From Variovorax sp. HW608 (lineage in GTDB: Bacteria; Pseudomonadota; Gammaproteobacteria; Burkholderiales; Burkholderiaceae_C), in NCBI RefSeq assembly GCF_900090195.1, contig NZ_LT607803.1, forward strand, positions 992,001-1,056,000: DNA of 64,000 nucleotides. Reading direction: 5' to 3'. Of the stretch, positions 58,626-64,000 are shown in pieces. A program made the position numbers and the translations under genes. The notes beneath the pieces are model-generated. The model ran no database searches. It saw nothing but the letters and a program-made list of their open reading frames with translations, and was not told where the DNA came from. Each line of letters begins with the position of its first letter. The first letter of the stretch is position 1.

Positions 58626-59552
58626 ATGGCCGCACCAACCACGATGGCGCCGACGCAGTGGGCGAGCCGCCGGCGGCCCACACCCAAGTGGGTGGCGCCC
58701 TTCCTGTTCCTGACGCCAGCGATTGCACTGTTGGCGATGTTCCTGATCTACCCCTTGACCGACAGCTTCTACCTGTCGTTGGTTGAATGGAATGGGCTGG
58801 GCCAGGGCAGCGTGCTTGTCGGTTTCGATAACTGGGCCGCACTGATTCGCGACATGCTGTTCTGGCACGCGCTGGGCAACAACCTCCTGCTCGGGCTGGC
58901 GTCGGTGGTGGTCCAGTTGCCGATTGCGATGGCCCTGGCCCTGTTGCTCGACAAGGCAGGCCGCGGCTCACGCACGCTGAAGATCCTGTACTTCCTGCCG
59001 CTGCTGTTCTCGAGTGTCGCCCTGGGCGTGATCTTCAAGAACATATTCGACCCCAATTTCGGGCCGATCAACTCGGTGTTCAACGCGATCGGTGCGACTG
59101 CACTCGCGCAGGACTGGCTGGGTGACACGCGCCTTGCCCTCGCCGCTGTAACTGCGGTCATCTGCTGGCAGAACATTCCGTTCTACATGATCCTGTTCCT
59201 TGCCGGGCTGGCCTCGTTTCCGCCCGAGTTGCGCGAGGCGGCCACGCTCGACGGCGCGACTGATTCGACCATCTTCTGGAAGATCAAGCTTCCGCACCTT
59301 CAGGGCACGGTGCGCACGGCGGCAATGCTGGCAGTGATCGGTTCGCTGCGCTATTTCGACCTCATCTACGTGATGACCGGCGGTGGTCCCGAAGGCGCGT
59401 CAGAGCTGATGGCGACCTACATGTACCGCACGGTGTTCTCGTCGTTCCAGTTGGGCTACGGCAGCACGGTGGCGTCTGCAATGTTCCTCGTCGTCACGCT
59501 CATCGCCGGATTCGGTATGCGGCTGACGAAGCGTTTCGAGACGGAGGTGTGA
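58626..59552 (+). CDS. Sugar ABC transporter permease (MalF-like)
   Basis: A 308-residue CUT1 permease with six predicted transmembrane helices; the first is [23 protein letters not shown]. The EAA loop is [27 protein letters not shown] (about 198-224), which docks onto the ATPase. It begins 3 bp after the binding-protein stop and ends 1 bp before the next permease. Confidence 0.94.
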   Translation: MAAPTTMAPTQWASRRRPTPKWVAPFLFLTPAIALLAMFLIYPLTDSFYLSLVEWNGLGQGSVLVGFDNWAALIRDMLFWHALGNNLLLGLASVVVQLPIAMALALLLDKAGRGSRTLKILYFLPLLFSSVALGVIFKNIFDPNFGPINSVFNAIGATALAQDWLGDTRLALAAVTAVICWQNIPFYMILFLAGLASFPPELREAATLDGATDSTIFWKIKLPHLQGTVRTAAMLAVIGSLRYFDLIYVMTGGGPEGASELMATYMYRTVFSSFQLGYGSTVASAMFLVVTLIAGFGMRLTKRFETEV

Positions 59553-59553
59553 C

Positions 59554-60399
59554 ATGTCCGGCGCCATCACAACAAATTCAAAGCCCCTGACCCGCGGCGC
59601 CATCTGGGCGCTCGCCCTTGCCTGGCTCTCGGTCACGCTGCTGCCGCTCGCGTTCGTTGTCTTCACGAGCCTGAAATCGCAGCAGGACACCTTCGACAGC
59701 CCAGTGTGGGCGCTGCCCAGCCACCTCGACTGGAGCCACTACGTGGCAGTGCTTCAAAGCGGGTTCTTCACCTACTTGCGGAACAGCCTGTTTGTCGTGG
59801 GCGTCTCGGTCGTGCTGATTGTCATCGTCGCGGCGATGGCCGCCTACGCCCTCTCCCGCTTGAAGTTCCGCTTCAACAAGGCACTGTTCGGCTTGATCGT
59901 CGCCGCCATGATCGTGCCGCTGCACATCACGCTGGTGCCGATCTACCTGATGACGCGTGGCCTGGGCCTGTACGACACGCCGTTCGCTCTGATTGGTCCC
60001 TACGTGGCGACCAGTCTGCCGGTGTCTGTGTTCATTCTTGCGGAGTTCATGCGCCAGATCCCACGCGAGCTGGAAGAGGCCGCGGAACTGGACGGCTGCG
60101 GCCCCTTCACGATCTTCTTCAAGCTCTTCCTGCCACTTTCCGGACCTGGAATCGCAACGGTGGCGATCTACAACGGCATCCATCTCTGGAACGAGTTCAT
60201 CTTTGCGTACGTGCTGACTTCGTCGCCGGGCAATCGCACGCTGCCGCTGGCGCTGTGGGACTTCCAGGGCGAGTTCTCCTCCAACATCCCCGCGATGCTC
60301 GCGGTGGTGACGCTGACTTCGCTGCCACTCATCGTGGCCTACGCCTTCGGCCAGGAGCGGATCGTCAAAGGAATGATGGCCGGCTCTCTCAAAGGCTGA
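59554..60399 (+). CDS. Sugar ABC transporter permease (MalG-like)
   Basis: A 281-residue CUT1 permease with six transmembrane helices; opening [26 protein letters not shown] and the EAA loop [26 protein letters not shown] (about 168-193). The C-terminus ends [15 protein letters not shown] as usual. It pairs with the MalF-like subunit. Confidence 0.94.
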   Translation: MSGAITTNSKPLTRGAIWALALAWLSVTLLPLAFVVFTSLKSQQDTFDSPVWALPSHLDWSHYVAVLQSGFFTYLRNSLFVVGVSVVLIVIVAAMAAYALSRLKFRFNKALFGLIVAAMIVPLHITLVPIYLMTRGLGLYDTPFALIGPYVATSLPVSVFILAEFMRQIPRELEEAAELDGCGPFTIFFKLFLPLSGPGIATVAIYNGIHLWNEFIFAYVLTSSPGNRTLPLALWDFQGEFSSNIPAMLAVVTLTSLPLIVAYAFGQERIVKGMMAGSLKG

Positions 60400-60404
60400 T
60401 TCGC

Positions 60405-61532
60405 ATGACACAAATTACCCTTCGCTCAGTCCACAAGACCTATGACGGCGGCACCCAGGTCATCCGCGGCGTCGACCTGGACATCGCCGCCGGCGAGTTC
60501 TGCGTATTTCTCGGTCCTTCGGGCTGCGGCAAGTCAACGCTGCTGCGCATGATCGCCGGACTCGAAACAATCACCGCAGGCGATCTGACCATCGGCGGGG
60601 TGCGCATGAATGACGTCCCACCCGCGCACCGTGAGGTGGCGATGGTGTTTCAGAACTACGCCCTGTATCCGCACATGAGCCTGTTCGAAAACATGGCGTT
60701 CGGCTTGCGCCAGGCCAAGATCGACAAGCAGGAGATCGAGCGTCGCGTGCAGGATGCTGCGAAGATTCTTCAGATCAGCCATCTGCTCGAGCGCTTGCCC
60801 AAGGCGCTGTCCGGCGGGCAACGCCAGCGTGTCGCCATCGGCCGCGCGATCGTCCGCAAGCCCAACGTATTCCTTTTCGATGAGCCGCTGTCGAATCTCG
60901 ATGCCGCGCTGCGGGTACACATGCGTGCCGAGATCGCCCGGCTGCACCGCGAGTTCAACCGCGCCAGCGCCGTCTATGTGACGCACGACCAAACAGAGGC
61001 GATGGCCCTCGCCGACAAGATCGTGCTGCTGCGCTCCGGCCAGGGCATGCTCGATCACGGCAGTGTCGCGCAGATCGGTTCGCCGATGGACCTTTACCAT
61101 CGTCCGCGCGACCTGTTCGTCGCGGGTTTCCTCGGCTCGCCGAAGATGAATTTCCTGCCGGCAACGGTGCTCGAGTCGGAGGGAGACCGCGTCATGCTGC
61201 AACTCGACGGCGGCGGCGAGTGCATTCGGCTCACACAGCGCTTCGCTTCAGCGTCCCCAGGAAGCCGGGTCACGCTCGGGATCCGGCCCGAACATCTGGC
61301 CGCCGGCCGCGCTGACGGCGTTGCGTCGATTACCAAGCGGGTCCAACAGGTCGAACACTTCGGCGAATACAGCTACGTCTATCTGGAGGGCGCCAATCGT
61401 GAAAGCCTGATTGCCAAGGTCAACGGCCACAGCAATGCGCGGCCGGGCGACAACGAATCCTTCACGGTCCCCTCCACCGATTGTCACTTGTTCGACGCCG
61501 CCGGCTTCGCGCTCGCGCGCCTGGGCTACTGA
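60405..61532 (+). CDS. Sugar ABC transporter ATPase (UgpC/MalK/MsmX-like)
   Basis: A 375-residue CUT1 ATPase. Walker A is GPSGCGKST (37-45), Q-loop VFQNYALYPHM, signature LSGGQRQRVAIGRAI, Walker B VFLFDEPLSNLD and the H-loop VYVTHDQTEAMALADK. The C-terminal OB/TOBE domain (about 240-375) includes LGIRPEHL, where MalK-type regulation occurs. Starts 5 bp after the permease stop. Confidence 0.95.
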   Translation: MTQITLRSVHKTYDGGTQVIRGVDLDIAAGEFCVFLGPSGCGKSTLLRMIAGLETITAGDLTIGGVRMNDVPPAHREVAMVFQNYALYPHMSLFENMAFGLRQAKIDKQEIERRVQDAAKILQISHLLERLPKALSGGQRQRVAIGRAIVRKPNVFLFDEPLSNLDAALRVHMRAEIARLHREFNRASAVYVTHDQTEAMALADKIVLLRSGQGMLDHGSVAQIGSPMDLYHRPRDLFVAGFLGSPKMNFLPATVLESEGDRVMLQLDGGGECIRLTQRFASASPGSRVTLGIRPEHLAAGRADGVASITKRVQQVEHFGEYSYVYLEGANRESLIAKVNGHSNARPGDNESFTVPSTDCHLFDAAGFALARLGY

Positions 61533-61560
61533 TCTGCAACCACCTGGAAACCCCTTTTTC

Positions 61561-63945
61561 ATGAACGCTCCTTACAAAGACCCATCCGTACCCGTCTCCG
61601 AGCGGGTCAGCGACCTGCTCAGCCGCATGACGCTGGAAGAAAAGATTGCTCAAATGCACGCCTTCTGGCTGATCCTGGCCGAAAGTGGCGAACATCGCGT
61701 GCGACCCGGTGAGGCATTCATCGGGGCCAGCGACCCCGAGTCGGTGCAACGGCGCCTGGCCAATGGCTTCGGTCAGATCACCCGGCCGCTCGGCACGCGC
61801 AGCGTCGAGGCCGCTAGCGGGTTGCGCGCGCTCAACAAGCTGCAGCGCTTCTTGCGCAACGAGACGCGACTTGGCATCCCGGCGTTGTCGCACGAGGAAT
61901 GCCTGACGGGGATGATGACTCGCGATGGCACCCTGTTTCCGTCGCCACTGGGGCTGAGCGCTACCTGGAACCCGGAACTCGTTCAGAAGGTGGGCGAACA
62001 GATCGGCTTTGAATGCCGCGAACTCGGCTGCCAGCAGGGCTTGGCGCCGGTACTTGATGTTTCGCGTGACGTGCGCTGGGGCCGTACCGAAGAGACCTTC
62101 GGCGAGGACCCGTACCTTGTCGGTGTCTTGGCGACGCGGTATGTGCGAGGGCTGCAAGGCCCCAAGCGCGACCTGCTGGCGACCCTGAAGCACTACGTCG
62201 GCCATTCGTTCAGCGAAGGCGGCCGCAACCACGCCCCGGTGCACGTGGGCTGGCGCGAACTGAACGACATTTTCCTGCTGCCGTTCGAAATGGCGGTCAA
62301 GCAGGCAAACGCCGGTTCGGTGATGCCGGCCTACCACGACATCGATGGCGAGCCGGTGCACGCTTCGCATCACCTGCTGACCGAAGTGCTGCGCGAACAG
62401 TGGGGCTTCGACGGCCTGGTGGTGGCCGACTATGTCGGCGCCAGCCTGCTGTACCAACACCATGGGGTTGCCGCCGATGCGACCGAAGCAGCCGCGCTGG
62501 CTTTCAATGCCGGCCTGGACATCGAACTGCCGAGCGACGATTGCGCGCAACACCTCGCACAAGCGCTTGAGCGCGGCCTGATCACGATGGCGACCATCGA
62601 TCGAATCGTCGCACGTGTGCTGACCGAGAAATTCCGGCTCGGGCTATTCGAGAAGACGTTCGAAGACGGTGCAACACCGCCAGCACTGCGGACACCGGCC
62701 GCGATTGCCACGGCGCTGGAGGCGGCACGCCAGTCGATCACCGTGCTCGACAATCGCGGCGCAGTACTGCCACTCGATCCCACGGCGAAACCGCGCCTTG
62801 CGGTGATCGGGCCGACTGCGGCGGACCCACTGGCCCAACTCAGCGGCTACAGCTATCCCGCCCACGTCGTGTTGCACAACCAGGCCGAGGACACCCGGCA
62901 CATCGTGACGCCCTTGCAGGCCCTGCAGGAGGTCTTTGGAGAAGAGCGCGTGCGATACGCGCGAGGTTGCCAGATCATCGAGGTGCGCCGCAAGGGCGCG
63001 CCCGTGTTCCCGGGCGATGTCACGAAGGAAGCCGTACGGCCGGCATCACCGCTCTCGCACCGCACCGACGAGATCGCGGACGCAGTACAAGCTGCCCGCG
63101 CGGCCGATGTGGCGATCGTATGCCTAGGCGACCTCGCAGGCCTGTTCCAGACCGGCACCATTGGCGAGGGCTCCGACACGGACTCGCTGGACCTTCCGGG
63201 CGTACAGCAAGAACTTCTCCAAGCCGTGGTCGACACTGGAACGCCGACTGTTGTGGTTTTGACCAGCGGGCGACCGTACAACCTTGGCGGCCTGGAAGAG
63301 CGGCTTGCCGCCTATGTGATGGCCTTTGCGGGCGGCCAGCAGGCGGGCAATGCGATCGCTCAAGTCCTTGCCGGGCAGGCAGAGCCCTCGGGCCGACTCA
63401 CGGTCTCGGTACCCCTGAGCGCCGGCGCGATGCCGTACAGCTACAACCACAAGCTCAAGAGCGGTGGAACGCCGATTGCCTTCCACTTCGGCAGCCACTA
63501 CCCGTTTGGCCACGGCATGTCGTACACGAACTTCGAGTACCGCAAGCTCGAAGTGGAGAGCGCAAGTGTGCCCATGGATGGCGAGATCGTGCTCAGCTTC
63601 GAAGTCGCGAACACGGGCAGCCGGCGCGGAGTCGAAGTACCGCAGCTGTATGTGCGGGATCGGGTGGCAAGCGTGGTGCGTCCCCTGTCGGAGCTGAAAG
63701 CGTTTCAACGCCTGGAACTGGGCAGCGGCGAGGCTGCCCGTGTGACGTTCCGCGTGCCGGTCGACATGCTTTGCTTCACCGGCATGTCCGGGCAACGCGT
63801 CGTCGAGCCCGGCATGTTCGATCTCGCGGTCGGTGCCTCGAGCGCCGACATCCGTGCACGCGCCGAGATCGAGGTGACCGGGGCGACGCGTACTCTCCCG
63901 CGTGACTGGCGGATGGAAAGCCATTGCGAGGTGCGTCCCGCGTGA
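61561..63945 (+). CDS. Glycoside hydrolase family 3 (beta-glucosidase/xylosidase-like)
   Basis: A 794-residue GH3 enzyme with no signal peptide (MNAPYKDPSVPVSERVSDLLSRM), so it acts in the cytoplasm on imported glycosides. The TIM-barrel domain carries TLKHYVGHS (Lys210-His211) and the nucleophile Asp290 in GLVVADYVGA. The second domain follows from about 390, with the likely acid/base region GEGSDTDSLDLPG. A fibronectin-III-like C-terminal domain (from about 660; VEVPQLYVRDRVASVVRP) ends the protein. It probably cleaves a beta-glucoside, xyloside or oligosaccharide imported by the upstream ABC system. Confidence 0.94.
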   Translation: MNAPYKDPSVPVSERVSDLLSRMTLEEKIAQMHAFWLILAESGEHRVRPGEAFIGASDPESVQRRLANGFGQITRPLGTRSVEAASGLRALNKLQRFLRNETRLGIPALSHEECLTGMMTRDGTLFPSPLGLSATWNPELVQKVGEQIGFECRELGCQQGLAPVLDVSRDVRWGRTEETFGEDPYLVGVLATRYVRGLQGPKRDLLATLKHYVGHSFSEGGRNHAPVHVGWRELNDIFLLPFEMAVKQANAGSVMPAYHDIDGEPVHASHHLLTEVLREQWGFDGLVVADYVGASLLYQHHGVAADATEAAALAFNAGLDIELPSDDCAQHLAQALERGLITMATIDRIVARVLTEKFRLGLFEKTFEDGATPPALRTPAAIATALEAARQSITVLDNRGAVLPLDPTAKPRLAVIGPTAADPLAQLSGYSYPAHVVLHNQAEDTRHIVTPLQALQEVFGEERVRYARGCQIIEVRRKGAPVFPGDVTKEAVRPASPLSHRTDEIADAVQAARAADVAIVCLGDLAGLFQTGTIGEGSDTDSLDLPGVQQELLQAVVDTGTPTVVVLTSGRPYNLGGLEERLAAYVMAFAGGQQAGNAIAQVLAGQAEPSGRLTVSVPLSAGAMPYSYNHKLKSGGTPIAFHFGSHYPFGHGMSYTNFEYRKLEVESASVPMDGEIVLSFEVANTGSRRGVEVPQLYVRDRVASVVRPLSELKAFQRLELGSGEAARVTFRVPVDMLCFTGMSGQRVVEPGMFDLAVGASSADIRARAEIEVTGATRTLPRDWRMESHCEVRPA

Positions 63946-64000
63946 ACAGGGCCCAGGCGGGCGTCCACAGCCTCGCCATCTATCGACACACGTCAATTCG
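63942..64000 (+). CDS. Possible start of next gene (cut by window end)
   Basis: GTG at 63942 overlaps the GH3 stop (GTGA) and stays open to the end of the window (VNRAQAGVHSLAIYRHTSIR). It is a plausible coupled next gene, but too short to identify. Confidence 0.25.
   Translation, partial: MNRAQAGVHSLAIYRHTSI

Noticed and set aside
61462..62562. Minus-strand open frame of 366 codons over GH3
   Set aside because: Shadow of the GH3 N-terminal barrel; the catalytic motifs are on the plus strand.
1..64000. CRISPR arrays, tRNA or rRNA genes, phage integrase or attachment sites
   Set aside because: None seen: no short regularly spaced direct repeats, no cloverleaf or CCA-type 3' ends, no integrase-like protein. 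The only repeats are the CoxG-upstream unit, IS ends and gene paralogues.

Overview
The window looks like a GC-rich chromosomal segment of a betaproteobacterium, probably Burkholderiales. The reasons are strong G/C third-position bias, Bug/TctC-type binding proteins and their remnants, many LysR regulators, and DUF1302/DUF1329 outer-membrane modules with ring-cleavage genes. No rRNA, tRNA or CRISPR array was seen. The genus cannot be told from the sequence alone.

Layout. 1-2.6 kb: a pirin-azoreductase-DoxX operon with a divergent LysR (quinone/electrophile type). 2.6-6.2 kb: a Bug binding protein, an internally deleted alpha/beta hydrolase, a membrane-anchored CoxG-like protein and a second LysR. 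6.3-18.6 kb (minus strand): FMN reductase, a P450 split by an insertion sequence, a CoxG remnant, a [2Fe-2S] ferredoxin, a shortened ferredoxin reductase, a complete Liv-type ABC importer, an SDR and an intact CYP199-like P450. This suggests uptake and oxidation of a small (perhaps aromatic) acid. A TetR gene lies divergently at 18.7 kb behind a perfect inverted repeat.

19.6-35.1 kb (minus strand): a long catabolic and envelope cluster. It holds SDRs, DUF1329 and DUF1302 proteins, a SnoaL-like protein, a DUF1857 SRPBCC protein, an MMPL/RND transporter, a YCF48/BNR protein, an NADH:[2Fe-2S] reductase, a VOC enzyme, an FAH-family hydrolase, an MFS carrier, a flavin-dependent LLM oxidoreductase and an alpha/beta hydrolase. 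35.7-45 kb: a LysR, then (minus strand) an amidohydrolase, a phthalate-type reductase, an extradiol dioxygenase, ring-hydroxylating dioxygenase beta and alpha subunits, an unusual SDR, a small DoxX-like protein, a broken acetoacetyl-CoA synthetase and a dienoyl-CoA-reductase-like SDR. Together 19.6-45 kb reads as a ring-dihydroxylation and meta-cleavage pathway with its own envelope transport set. The substrate is not evident.

45.3-49.8 kb: an isochorismatase-fold hydrolase, a small conserved-looking protein, and then a gene graveyard. The graveyard is a decayed second copy of the P450-FMN reductase-TetR-TctC block, plus ferredoxin, CoxG and LysR scraps. Only the TetR gene is intact, and an IS630-type element interrupts the ferredoxin remnant. 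49.8-55.5 kb: a periplasmic M20 amidohydrolase with a divergent LysR, another LysR, a Tat-exported lactate-oxidase-like flavoprotein and an SDR. 55.9-64 kb: a LacI regulator carrying two tandem DNA-binding domains, divergent from a sugar ABC importer (binding protein, two permeases, ATPase) and a cytoplasmic GH3 glycosidase. Three operator-like palindromes lie between them.

A recurring oddity is genes or remnants that keep both ends but have lost the middle: alpha/beta hydrolase, ferredoxin reductase, CoxG copy 2, acetoacetyl-CoA synthetase, a LysR, an FAH paralogue and a TctC. This points to repeated deletion inside a mobile, duplicated catabolic island.
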